Of a stretch of 52,788 nt of DNA, positions 43,073 to 51,730 are shown in pieces. Source of the stretch: Acidobacteriota bacterium. Its GTDB lineage: Bacteria > Acidobacteriota > UBA6911. The notes under the pieces were generated by a model, which ran no database searches, was not told where the DNA came from, and worked only from the letters and a program-made list of their open reading frames with translations. Position numbers and translations under genes: made by a program. The first letter of the stretch is position 1; each line of letters begins with the position of its first letter. The DNA lies in contig JAAYAJ010000040.1 in assembly GCA_012719455.1 (NCBI GenBank), positions 1-52,788 on the forward strand, in the 5' to 3' direction.

Positions 43073-45122
43073 GGGGTTGCCCGGGCCCGCCCGCGCGGGG
43101 GACGTCGCCGCCGGCGTGAGCGCGCGCTGCGATCTCCCGCATCGCGTCGGGCAGGGTCCGGGCCGGTTCCCAGGAAAAATCGGAGCGGAACCGGTCGATG
43201 TTCATTCCGAACCGCTGGGAGTTCTCCGCCGGCGCCCGCGTGATCCTCGTTCCGCTCCGGCCGAACGCGCGCGCCTCCGCCACGGCGGCTTCCGCGATCT
43301 CCACGATGCCCATCGAGCCGCCGCTCCCCAGGTTGTAGGTCGGCTTCCAGCCGGCCGGGGAGGAGGCGACGACTTTCTGGATGGCGGCCACGGCGTCTTC
43401 GATATGGAGCAGGTCGAACCGCTGCCCGCCCCCATTGATGACGATCTCCTCCCCCGCGAGCGCCTGGAGCGCGAACCGGTGGGGGAGTTCGGACCAGCGC
43501 ATCCCTTCGGCCGCGCCGTAGAGGCGGGCCAGGCGGAGCGAAGTCGCGAAGCTGGTCCGGTTCAGCCGGCGGATCGAACCGGTCATCGACTCCGACGCCG
43601 CCTTGGCCGTCGCGTAGGGGGTTTCGGGCGCGGGCTCCAGGGATTCGTGCCACAGTGGGGGACTGGAGAGCCCGTACACCGCCTGGCTCGAAACATGAAT
43701 GAATTTCGGGACCTGGAACAGGACCGCATCGGTGACCAGCCGCTGGGTGAGGGCGAGACCGGCCGCGATCGCCGCGGCGCCGTCCGGGGGGCGCCCCGCG
43801 GCGCAATGGACGATGGTATCGATCCGGCCCAGGCTCCAGGAGCCGCGCAGGTACTCTTCCGTCGTGACGATGGCGATCCCGGTTGCTTCCGGGTCTCCCA
43901 GGACCGCAAGCGCCCTGGACCGGTCGCGCACCAGCGCGAAGACGTCATAGCCGCCGTCAAGCGCCAGGCGCCGGGCCAGGTGGCGTCCAAGCCAGCCAGT
44001 GGCCCCGGTGACCAGGACCGCTTCCCGGTTTCCGCGGCCGGCGTAGCCGGGGATATCCCCGGCCCGTTTCGCCAGTGTGGGGAAATGGCGCGGGGAGACG
44101 ATGCGGTCGGCCACCTGGCGCATCCCCACCCGGCCCCGGTTGTGGGTGACGGGTGCAATCGACGGGGCCAGGTCCAGGAAATCCCGGACCAGGGAATCCA
44201 CCTCGTTGAATCCGAGCATGGCACGCAGGCCCGTGATCCCCGTAAACCGGGCGTTCATTTCGAAGAAACGGGGGCCGTCCTCCGTCATTCGTCCCTGGAA
44301 ATTCACCGGCCCCCTCATCCCCTTGCCGCAGAGATAGGGAAAGATTTCGTCGAGCGCCGCCCAGACGCGGTCGTCCTCGATGGGAACGATCTCCACGGGG
44401 ACGCCGTTCTTGAGCCGGTTGTAGCTTGCCATCCGGCCGAGGAGGCGCTGGTCTTTCGAAACGATCCATTGAACCGAGATCTCGGCCTCCTGCCGCAGCC
44501 GGTTGCCGGCGACCGCCGTCCTCAGGTCCGGAAAATGGGGGTCGGTCTCCTCGGGGAAAACAAACGGCTGCAGGAGCAGCTCGGGATCGAGGCCGGCGAG
44601 TTGCCGGCGGTCATTGAGGATTACGACTCCCGCGGAGGCCGAGCCGTCCCGGGGTTTCGCGATCAGGGGGAAATCGACGATTCCGCTGTCTAGGAGCGGA
44701 ACGATTTCGCCGTATTCGAAACAAGGGAGGACGGCGGCGCTGAGTGGACCGAGTTCGCGCGACCAGCGGACCTTGTCGCGGCACAGCCCGATGAAGGCGC
44801 TGTCGGCGACCAGGACCCGGGTCCCGATTTCCTCGAAGAGCCCCCGGGATTCGGCAAGCAGGGGCAGCTCGGAGTCGAGCCCAGGGATGAGCAGGTCGAC
44901 CCGTTCCTCGCGGCAGATCCCGACCAGGTCGGGAACATAGCCGGGATCGGCAATCGGAGGGATGCGGCGCTGCCGGTCGCATTCGAAAGCACCGTACGCC
45001 GTGGCGTTCATGTCGAGCCCGATCAGTTTCAACGGCAGGCGCGAGAGGCGGCATGACTGGACGATCGACTGGCCGATGCCGCTTCCCACGCTGGTGACGG
45101 CGATAGACAGGGGATGTTTCAT
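43053..45122 (-). CDS. Fusion of ATP-grasp (CarB-like) and NAD-dependent epimerase/dehydratase
   Basis: 689 residues. Residues 1-330 are an ATP-grasp ligase: TSVGSGIGQSIVQS opens the pre-ATP-grasp Rossmann unit, FPLIAKPRDGSASAGV is the ATP-binding lysine segment, and FFEMNARFTGITGLR the metal-binding Glu-Asn. Residues 366-670 are an extended short-chain dehydrogenase: VTGATGWLGRHLARR (NAD), HVSSQAVYG, and YATAKAA for YxxxK. Such ATP-grasp parts occur in polysaccharide or peptide-tailoring loci. AAGGAG 11 bases before the ATG. The two halves being joined suggests a shared substrate such as a nucleotide sugar or amino acid derivative. Neither substrate is known. Confidence 0.88.
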   Translation of the reverse strand: MKHPLSIAVTSVGSGIGQSIVQSCRLSRLPLKLIGLDMNATAYGAFECDRQRRIPPIADPGYVPDLVGICREERVDLLIPGLDSELPLLAESRGLFEEIGTRVLVADSAFIGLCRDKVRWSRELGPLSAAVLPCFEYGEIVPLLDSGIVDFPLIAKPRDGSASAGVVILNDRRQLAGLDPELLLQPFVFPEETDPHFPDLRTAVAGNRLRQEAEISVQWIVSKDQRLLGRMASYNRLKNGVPVEIVPIEDDRVWAALDEIFPYLCGKGMRGPVNFQGRMTEDGPRFFEMNARFTGITGLRAMLGFNEVDSLVRDFLDLAPSIAPVTHNRGRVGMRQVADRIVSPRHFPTLAKRAGDIPGYAGRGNREAVLVTGATGWLGRHLARRLALDGGYDVFALVRDRSRALAVLGDPEATGIAIVTTEEYLRGSWSLGRIDTIVHCAAGRPPDGAAAIAAGLALTQRLVTDAVLFQVPKFIHVSSQAVYGLSSPPLWHESLEPAPETPYATAKAASESMTGSIRRLNRTSFATSLRLARLYGAAEGMRWSELPHRFALQALAGEEIVINGGGQRFDLLHIEDAVAAIQKVVASSPAGWKPTYNLGSGGSMGIVEIAEAAVAEARAFGRSGTRITRAPAENSQRFGMNIDRFRSDFSWEPARTLPDAMREIAARAHAGGDVPRAGGPGQPPTSSAS

Positions 45123-45278
45123 TCCAATTCGGTCTCCTTGGGTCCAACGCATCATATACCATTGGCGTCGCCTTTTTGGTGAAATAGCCGCCCTGCGCCC
45201 CAAGCCTCCGGTTTATGGTACATTATGGCGTTTCGGGTGCGGGCGCGGCGAACCCAGGGGATGGAGGGACAGGGCGAC

Positions 45279-46190
45279 ATGGTTGCGAAAGCGGGCGGAA
45301 ACGACTTCCGGTACATCGTCGGCGTCATGCGCCCCAGGTTCCTCCTCCTGGCCGTCGCCTGTGTCTTTCTCGGGCTGGCGGCCGCCGTGTGGGCCGGGTA
45401 TCCCATCAATCCCTGGCACACCCTCCTCTGCTTCGTCGGGGGGGTGCTGGCCCACAGCGGCGTCAACGCCTTCAACGAATACGAGGACATCAAGAGCGGG
45501 CTCGATTTCCGGACCAAGCGCACCCCCTTCAGCGGGGGGAGCGGCACCCTGGTCCCGGCGCCGCACAAGCTCCCCATCGCTCTCTGGACGGGGATCGTGG
45601 CGGCCGCTGTCTGCGTTGCCATCGGGGTGTACTTCTACTCCGTCCACGGGTGGCCGATCCTGGCCGTCGGGGCGCTGGGGCTGTTCGTCATCGTCGCCTA
45701 CACCCCGTGGCTGAACCGGGTCCCACTCCTGTGCCTCGTCGCCCCCGGACTCGGTTTCGGCACCCTGATGGTCAACGGCACCTATTTCGCCCTCACGGGC
45801 GCCTTCTCGTGGACCGCGCTGCTGGTCTCCTGCGTCCCGTTCTTCCTGGTGAACAACCTGCTGCTGCTGAACCAGTTTCCCGACGCGGAAGCGGACCGGA
45901 CCGTCGGGCGCAAGCACCTCCCGATCGCGATCGGCCGGAAGGGGAGCGCGCGCATCTTCGCCCTTTTTGTCGCCGCCACCTACCTGACCATTCTCCTGGG
46001 GGTCGCCCTCGGGCTGACCCCGCCCTGGACCCTGATCAGCCTGGTGTCGCTGGTTTTTGCGCTCCCCGCGGCCCGGGGGGCGCTGGCGCACCCGGACAAC
46101 CTCGCCAAGCTCGGCCCCACCCTGGGGCAGAACGTGCTCGCGAACCTGGCGGGCCCGGTCCTGGTGGGGATCGGCCTGCTTATCGGCTGA
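45279..46190 (+). CDS. UbiA-family prenyltransferase
   Basis: About 303 residues, eight or nine membrane helices. NAFNEYEDIKSGLD matches the first Asp-rich motif (NxxxDxxxD, with a Glu-rich variation), and NQFPDAEADRTVGRKHLPI the second, both needed for Mg-diphosphate binding. Resembles MenA-like 1,4-dihydroxy-2-naphthoate prenyltransferase. No other quinone gene is near. Start set at the ATG at 45279; ATGs at 45225 and 45261 are possible. Divergent from the ATP-grasp fusion. Confidence 0.87.
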   Translation: MVAKAGGNDFRYIVGVMRPRFLLLAVACVFLGLAAAVWAGYPINPWHTLLCFVGGVLAHSGVNAFNEYEDIKSGLDFRTKRTPFSGGSGTLVPAPHKLPIALWTGIVAAAVCVAIGVYFYSVHGWPILAVGALGLFVIVAYTPWLNRVPLLCLVAPGLGFGTLMVNGTYFALTGAFSWTALLVSCVPFFLVNNLLLLNQFPDAEADRTVGRKHLPIAIGRKGSARIFALFVAATYLTILLGVALGLTPPWTLISLVSLVFALPAARGALAHPDNLAKLGPTLGQNVLANLAGPVLVGIGLLIG

Positions 46191-46283
46191 CGCCGGGGGC
46201 GACAAATTCATCCTTCCCTCCGGTCGAGAGTGGTACAATTCTGCGTTCGCGCACCGGTCGAGGGGAGGAGGTCCCCCGGCGCC

Positions 46284-48563
46284 ATGAGCCAGCACGACAC
46301 CGGCAGCCAGTCCCGCGTCATCGTGGCCACGACGGCCATGCTCTCCTTCATCAGCTTCTGGCGCGCCGCGGCCATCGTCCTCAACGACCTCGGCTCCTCG
46401 GCCTACTACGTCGGGGGGATCGCCGAGCACGCGATCGGGAAATCGGCCCCCTGGTTCATCCTCGGGGTCATGCTCTTCTCCATCGCCGTCCGGAGCGTCT
46501 ACATCGAAAGCTCCATCCTCTTCGTCCGCGGCGGCGCCTACCGGGTGGTGAAGGAAGCCATGGGGCCGACGGCGGCCAAGGCCACCGTCTCCGCCCTCAT
46601 CTTCGATTTCCTCCTCACGGCGCCGATCAGCGGCGTCTCGGCCGGGCACTACCTGGTCGGCTTGATCAACGAGCTGGCCGCCTTCGCCGAGATCCCCCTG
46701 GAGCTGCCGCGCGACGTCGGGGCCGCCTTTTTCGCCATTCTCGTCATCCTCTACTTCTGGCGCCTGAACCTGGTCGGGATCGAGGAGTCGAGCTCGAAGG
46801 CCCTCTCCATCATGAAGGTAGCCAGCGTCATGGTGTCGGCCCTCATCTTCTGGGGAGGATGGACGCTGCTGGTGCGCGGGGGGCAGCCCGTTCCGCTCCC
46901 CGACCTCGGGAAGATGGATTTTCACCCCGGGGCGCTCGGGTGGCTCGGCGGCACGGCGCTGCCGGCCGTTCCGCTGGTGGCCCTCTTCATCGGCTTCGGG
47001 CACTCCATCCTGGCCCTGAGCGGCGAGGAGACCCTCGCGCAGGTGTACCGGGAGATCGCCCACCCGAAGTTCGCGAACCTCAAGCGGGCGGCGCTGACGA
47101 TCTTCGTCTTCAGCCTGGTGCTCACCTCGCTGGTGTCCTTCCTCGGCATCGCGCTGATCCCCGACGCCGAGCGCGCGCACTACCACGACAACCTCATCGG
47201 CGGCATCGCCATGAACCTCGCCGGCCCCTTCGCGCTCCGGCTCTGCTTCCACGTCTTCGTGGTGATCATCGGGGTGATGATGCTGGCCGGCGCCTGCAAC
47301 ACGGCCATCATCGGGTCCAACGGGGTGCTCAACCGGCTCAGCGAGGACGGGGTGCTGGTGGACTGGTTCCGGAAGGTGCACCGCGAGTACGGCACCACCT
47401 ACCGCTTCCTGAACCTGATCGTGGGGCTGCAGGTCCTGATCGTGATCGTCAGCCGCGGCGACGTCTTCATCCTGGGGGAGGCCTATGCCTTCGGCGTCAT
47501 CTGGAGCTTCGCCATGAACGCCCTGGCGACCCTAATCCTGCGCTTCAAACGGCCGGAGGCGCGGGAGTGGAAGGTCCCGCTCAATGTCCGCATCCGCGGC
47601 CGGGAGATCCCCGTCGGCCTGGCGTCCGTCACGGCCGTTCTTTTCGCCACCGCCATTGCCAACCTGCTGACCAAAAAGGTCGCCACGGTTTCCGGACTCC
47701 TTTTCACCGCCGTGATGTTCGTCGTCCTGGTCGTTTCGGAGCGGATTGCGACCGCGAAAAAGCTGAGCGAATCGAAGGACATGGAAAAATTCCTGCTCGA
47801 AGACCGGGCCGCCATCACCCGGGAGGCGGTCGACGTCCGCCCGGGCTGCATCGTCGTCGCCGTGCGCAACTACGAAACCCTCTACCCCCTGGAGAAGGTC
47901 CTCCGGAAGGCCAACACCCGGCAGCAGGACATCGTGGTCCTGACCGGTAGGAGGATGCGCGGGGTGCGCCACGACCAGGGGGCCCTGACCTGCGAGCAGA
48001 TCTTCATGAGCTTCGAGCAGAAGCTGTTCTCCCGCGCCGTCGCCATGGCGGAAAGGGAAGGGAAACGCATCAACCTGCTGGTGGTCCCCGGCAACGACAT
48101 CTCCGACATCATCATCCGGTCCGCGCTCCAGCTGAAGGCCTCCAAGGTGGTCGCCGGGATTTCCAACCGGATGCCGATGGAGGAGCAGGCGCGCCGGCTG
48201 GGGGAGGCCTGGGAGGCGGCGGGGCCCCACAGCCGCGGCCTGACGCTCGAACTGATCGACCGCCGGCTGAAGTCCCACTTCTTCGACATCGGCCCCCACC
48301 CCCCGCGCCTCTGGCCGGTGGACATCGGGCGGCTGCACGAGATGTGGCTCCGGCTCTCGCGGGAGAAATTCGGGGCCGAACTGCATCACCGCGACGTCGT
48401 GGGCGTGGCCCTCAAGCGCCTCGACCGGGACCTGGACGACCCCGCCCGCAAGGAGGAGGTCATGCGGGAACTCTGCGCGGAGCTGGTGAGCGACCAGCAC
48501 CGGCGCGAGTTCGCCGGGCGCGACGCCGTCAAAAAGGACCCGGCTTCCGATTCGGAAGAGTGA
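46284..48563 (+). CDS. APC-superfamily permease with large C-terminal soluble domain
   Basis: 759 residues. Residues 10-500 contain about 12-14 membrane helices of the amino acid-polyamine-organocation fold (SFWRAAAIVLNDLGSSAYYVGG, FGHSILALSGEETLAQVYREI). The first helix differs from the usual GxG motif. Residues about 510-759 are soluble, with an alternating alpha/beta pattern (RPGCIVVAVRNYETLYPLEKVL, RINLLVVPGNDISDIIIRSALQLKASKVVAG) that recalls universal-stress-like domains found on some cation/chloride and amino acid carriers. A GGAGG is 15 bases upstream of the ATG. Substrate unknown. Confidence 0.85.
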   Translation: MSQHDTGSQSRVIVATTAMLSFISFWRAAAIVLNDLGSSAYYVGGIAEHAIGKSAPWFILGVMLFSIAVRSVYIESSILFVRGGAYRVVKEAMGPTAAKATVSALIFDFLLTAPISGVSAGHYLVGLINELAAFAEIPLELPRDVGAAFFAILVILYFWRLNLVGIEESSSKALSIMKVASVMVSALIFWGGWTLLVRGGQPVPLPDLGKMDFHPGALGWLGGTALPAVPLVALFIGFGHSILALSGEETLAQVYREIAHPKFANLKRAALTIFVFSLVLTSLVSFLGIALIPDAERAHYHDNLIGGIAMNLAGPFALRLCFHVFVVIIGVMMLAGACNTAIIGSNGVLNRLSEDGVLVDWFRKVHREYGTTYRFLNLIVGLQVLIVIVSRGDVFILGEAYAFGVIWSFAMNALATLILRFKRPEAREWKVPLNVRIRGREIPVGLASVTAVLFATAIANLLTKKVATVSGLLFTAVMFVVLVVSERIATAKKLSESKDMEKFLLEDRAAITREAVDVRPGCIVVAVRNYETLYPLEKVLRKANTRQQDIVVLTGRRMRGVRHDQGALTCEQIFMSFEQKLFSRAVAMAEREGKRINLLVVPGNDISDIIIRSALQLKASKVVAGISNRMPMEEQARRLGEAWEAAGPHSRGLTLELIDRRLKSHFFDIGPHPPRLWPVDIGRLHEMWLRLSREKFGAELHHRDVVGVALKRLDRDLDDPARKEEVMRELCAELVSDQHRREFAGRDAVKKDPASDSEE

Positions 48564-48581
48564 CCGCCGGCGGACCCGGGT

Positions 48582-50324
48582 CTAATGCCGGTGCGGTTTC
48601 GCGCCGGCTTCCAGGCAGGGACCCAGAAAGAGGAGGAAGAGGTCGTTATCCCGGGCCTTCTCGATCACGTCCCGGAATTCCCGGACGTTGGTCCGCACCA
48701 CCTTTTCAAGCCCCGAGTACCCGGCTTCAAAGACGACGGCGGCCGGCGCGTCGGCCGGGTAGGCGGCGCCGAAGAACTCCGACAACTGGGCCAGGTCCTT
48801 CCGTCCCAGGAAGATGCTCAGGGTCGCGCCCCCCCGCGCCGCCTCCCTGAAGAGGACCTCGTTTTCCAGGACCCCCTTGCCGTCGGCGAGGACCATGGCG
48901 CCGCGGCACCCGGTGTGGCGCTCGAGCAGGGCGCTGGCCACGTTGAACGAACTCAGCCCCGCCACGATCTCGTACTCGGCGGGGTCGAGGTTCTCGCGCA
49001 GGTATTCGGTGGCGCCCCATATGGTGGGGTCCCCGTAGTCAAGGAGGGCGACCGTCTTCCCCCGCGCGATTTCGGCCCGGATGGTGTCGGCGATCCCGCG
49101 CCAGGTCTCCTGCATTTTCTCCATGAGCTTCTCACCCGAAAGGTCCGCGTGCTTGCGCGCCAGCTTGGGGGGGAGGAAGTCGTAGAAATCGAGCAGGACG
49201 GGCTTGTCCCCCAGGTACTTGGAAAAGCGCTTCTGGATGTCGGGGGTGCAGATCAGAGTGTCGGTCCGGCCGATGGCGGTGAGCGCCTCCAGGGTGACCA
49301 GGTCGGCGTCCCCGCTCCCGATCCCGATGAAGTAGAGTTGCGGCTTGCGCCGCAGGTCGATCGCCTCGATTTTCTCCAGCGCCTTGATGTCCCGGTCGCT
49401 CATGAGGTCGGCGGCGGGGATGAGGGCGAACTTCCCCCCCCGGTCGAGGAGCTTCCCGTCCTCGGTGTCGGCGATGAGCAGGTCGTTCCCGGCCGACTGC
49501 AGGAAGATCTCCCCGTGGGAGAAGGCGGAGCGGTAGCCGTCGGGGGCGGAAAAGAGGAAGATGTCCGACAGGCGCGAGGCGACGCCCGCCTGTTCGAGGA
49601 CTGCGCGGAGCGGCGCCCCGGCATAGTCGTGAGAACCGTTGTAGCCGCTCCCTTCCCCCATGTGGGCCGAGCGCAGCTCGCGCCGCGGCAGCCCCGCGAG
49701 CGTGTCGATGACGCGCCCCCGCGCGCCGGCCCCGGTCACCGAAAAGGAGGGCGCGAACAGCTTCTCCATCTTTTTCGAACCCACCCCGGGCCGGAGGTTG
49801 ACGACCTCGATCGATACCACGTTTTCGATCGATCGGTCGGCGTAGTCGTCCGCCGCCGCCACCAGCTTGGGGAAGCCGATCTTCCGGTTGAATTGCTCCG
49901 CGTAGCGCTCGGTGGCGTCCGACTTGTGGCGCGGGCGGATCGGGACTGCGGAGGTGGCGATGATGACGTCGGCCGAATTCCGGAAAAAGATTTCTCCCCA
50001 GGAGAAGGCGACCTCCAGCCCCTCGCGGTTGCGCACGACGACGGCGAGGTCGATCATCTTGGCGAAGCCCGAATCCTCCTTTTCCACCAGCGCGGCCTCG
50101 AGCAGGGTCCGGAGCGGCACGCCGTCGAAATGCCACGAGCCGCGGTAGGAGCCGTCCCGCAGGATCTCGTTCTGCTGGACCCGGACGGTTTTGAACACGC
50201 CCAGCTTTTCCGTGGAAAGGTTCAGCGGCTGCTTTACCGAGCCCCCGATGGTGAAGGACGCGCCGAAGAGGCTCGCCCCCGAGAACAAGACCCCGGCCAA
50301 CAATCCCAACATCCTCTTTTTCAT
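48582..50324 (-). CDS. Exported protein: duplicated molybdopterin-oxidoreductase-like domain plus tetrapyrrole methylase
   Basis: 580 residues. Signal peptide 1-22. Two related domains: residues 23-127 (RGSWHFDGVPLRTLLEAA, AFSWGEIFF) and 193-323 (NGSHDYAGAPLRAVLEQA, AFSHGEIFL) look like the sulfite-oxidase fold, but the Cys that ligates molybdenum is not seen in either. Residues 329-570 are a tetrapyrrole (corrin/porphyrin) methylase: YFIGIGSGDADLVTLEAL and LLDYGDPTIWG keep the SAM-binding GxGxGDxxLxT and GDPxxxG motifs, and AGLSSFNVASALL the PG(V)SS segment. An exported SAM-dependent methylase domain is odd because SAM is not normally in the periplasm. His-rich tail (KPHRH). Divergent from a second exported methylase at 50612. 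Confidence 0.85.
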   Translation of the reverse strand: MKKRMLGLLAGVLFSGASLFGASFTIGGSVKQPLNLSTEKLGVFKTVRVQQNEILRDGSYRGSWHFDGVPLRTLLEAALVEKEDSGFAKMIDLAVVVRNREGLEVAFSWGEIFFRNSADVIIATSAVPIRPRHKSDATERYAEQFNRKIGFPKLVAAADDYADRSIENVVSIEVVNLRPGVGSKKMEKLFAPSFSVTGAGARGRVIDTLAGLPRRELRSAHMGEGSGYNGSHDYAGAPLRAVLEQAGVASRLSDIFLFSAPDGYRSAFSHGEIFLQSAGNDLLIADTEDGKLLDRGGKFALIPAADLMSDRDIKALEKIEAIDLRRKPQLYFIGIGSGDADLVTLEALTAIGRTDTLICTPDIQKRFSKYLGDKPVLLDFYDFLPPKLARKHADLSGEKLMEKMQETWRGIADTIRAEIARGKTVALLDYGDPTIWGATEYLRENLDPAEYEIVAGLSSFNVASALLERHTGCRGAMVLADGKGVLENEVLFREAARGGATLSIFLGRKDLAQLSEFFGAAYPADAPAAVVFEAGYSGLEKVVRTNVREFRDVIEKARDNDLFLLFLGPCLEAGAKPHRH

Positions 50325-50385
50325 ACCCCCCCGCCCTTCCGTTGAGACCCCGGTATGCCCGGGGCGTTTTCCGACACAGGGCGAC

Positions 50386-50415
50386 ATTATGCGATTCCTG
50401 GGGCGCTTTTAGCAA
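50386..50415 (-). promoter_or_regulatory. Sigma-70 promoter for the double-domain exported protein
   Basis: Minus strand TTGCTA (50415-50410), 18-base spacer, CATAAT (50391-50386), 62 bases upstream of the start codon. Confidence 0.5.
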
Positions 50416-50506
50416 ATTTTTGCCGCCGGGATCCCGCTGCCGAGGGCAAGCACCGCCGAATTTACGAGCGCTTGCGTCAACCCGCATTCGACCGCCTGCA
50501 AATCCC

Positions 50507-50536
50507 TTGCATTGAAAAACGACTGTCGTGTATAAA
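50507..50536 (+). promoter_or_regulatory. Sigma-70 promoter for exported tetrapyrrole methylase
   Basis: TTGCAT (50507-50512), 18-base spacer, TATAAA (50531-50536), 76 bases before the start. About 90 bases separate the two divergent -35 boxes, enough for a shared regulator. Confidence 0.6.
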
Positions 50537-50611
50537 GAACAACCGTATGCTACAGGCGACGCCACCGGTCGCGGTGGCCGGGAACAATCCAATCTTTACG
50601 GGAGAGTACAC

Positions 50612-51496
50612 ATGAAACGGAGCATGAGATATTTCCTGCCGGTTCTGGTCCTGATGGGGGCCGCCGTTGCCCACGCGGGCCAGGGGAAGTTTTACATTGT
50701 CGGGATGGGAACCGCGAAGGACCTGATCACGGTGCGCGCCCTGGAGGTGATCAAAAGCGCCGATATCATCCTGATGGGAACCGACGGGGAGGATTCCCCT
50801 TGGCAGGAATACCTCAAGGGGAAGGAGGTCTGGCCCCGCCCGATAGCGCTGCGGGTCTTTTACGGCGCCGACCCGGAAAAGATCGCCGACCCCCAACAGC
50901 GCGCCCGGGCCGAAAAGGGGATCAAGGCCAGGAAAGAGCTCGTCGACCGGGTCACCGCGGCGGTCAGGGAAGGCAAAATCGTGGCTGACCTGCAGGGGGG
51001 CGACCCCATGATTTTCGGGCTCACCTTCATGCTCGAGCAGCTTCCGAAGGACATCCCCACCGAGGTGGTCCCGGGAGTGGGCGCTTTCCAGGCGGCCAGC
51101 GCCGCCGTCAAGATGAGCCCTCCCTTCGGCTATGACACCAGCGGCGTCATCCTGACCATGGACGATTGGGAAGGCCGGGTGGACGTCAACGAAAAGCTCA
51201 TGGCCGCCGGCAGCACCATGGTCGTCTATACCATGATGCTCAGATACGAACGCCTGTTCGACCAGTTGAAGAAGCACTATCCGGCCGATACCCCGGTGGC
51301 CGCCGTCATCGACGCGGGCGACCGACAGAACCAGAAGGTGCTTCGCAGCACGGTCGGCCGGTTCATCGACGAAATCGACTACAAAAACCTCCCCAACGAG
51401 CGGCTCATCCTGCTTATCGGCAAATTCCTGGAGGTGGGGATGGCGCGCAAGGACTTCGTCCCCGAAGTTTCCGGCGGTCACGCCCCGCTGCCGTAG
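50612..51496 (+). CDS. Exported tetrapyrrole methylase-family protein
   Basis: 294 residues. MKRSMRYFLPVLVLMGAAVAHAG is a signal peptide with an AHA cleavage site near residue 22. The rest is a tetrapyrrole-methylase fold: FYIVGMGTAKDLITVRALEVIKSADIIL (opening, in pieces), LQGGDPMIFG (127-136) and VVPGVGAFQAASAA (152-165), the sites for S-adenosylmethionine. About 60 residues between the first and second motif are charged and unlike CbiF/CobA. GGGAG nine bases before the ATG. Together with the divergent exported protein at 48582 it forms a pair with the same domain and the same export signal type. Confidence 0.85.
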   Translation: MKRSMRYFLPVLVLMGAAVAHAGQGKFYIVGMGTAKDLITVRALEVIKSADIILMGTDGEDSPWQEYLKGKEVWPRPIALRVFYGADPEKIADPQQRARAEKGIKARKELVDRVTAAVREGKIVADLQGGDPMIFGLTFMLEQLPKDIPTEVVPGVGAFQAASAAVKMSPPFGYDTSGVILTMDDWEGRVDVNEKLMAAGSTMVVYTMMLRYERLFDQLKKHYPADTPVAAVIDAGDRQNQKVLRSTVGRFIDEIDYKNLPNERLILLIGKFLEVGMARKDFVPEVSGGHAPLP

Positions 51497-51730
51497 GCCG
51501 CGCGGTCAAAAGTGTTTCTTGGAGGTCGGACCGGAGACTGGGCAGGGGGGGAAGCGTGTTTTAGGGGCGCGGGATCGGTCGTTCGGGTATACTCTTGTTG
51601 CTCCCTTTCGGGATCTCGATCCGCTGTCTTTCGGCGGCGGCCCGGGAATGTGTTCGCTTTGACAGCCGACCATTCATGAATAACGGTAAGTATGTGCAAC
51701 CCAGCATCAACCTTTGAAAGGTGAAATCCG

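Noticed and set aside
48582-50324. Calling the exported two-repeat protein a sulfite oxidase or a cobalamin-pathway enzyme
   Set aside because: The molybdenum-binding Cys is not visible in either repeat and export is at odds with cobalamin synthesis.
51676-51717. Short frame MNNGKYVQPSINL in front of the lipocalin-like gene as a leader peptide
   Set aside because: No ribosome site, no biased codons and no terminator after it.
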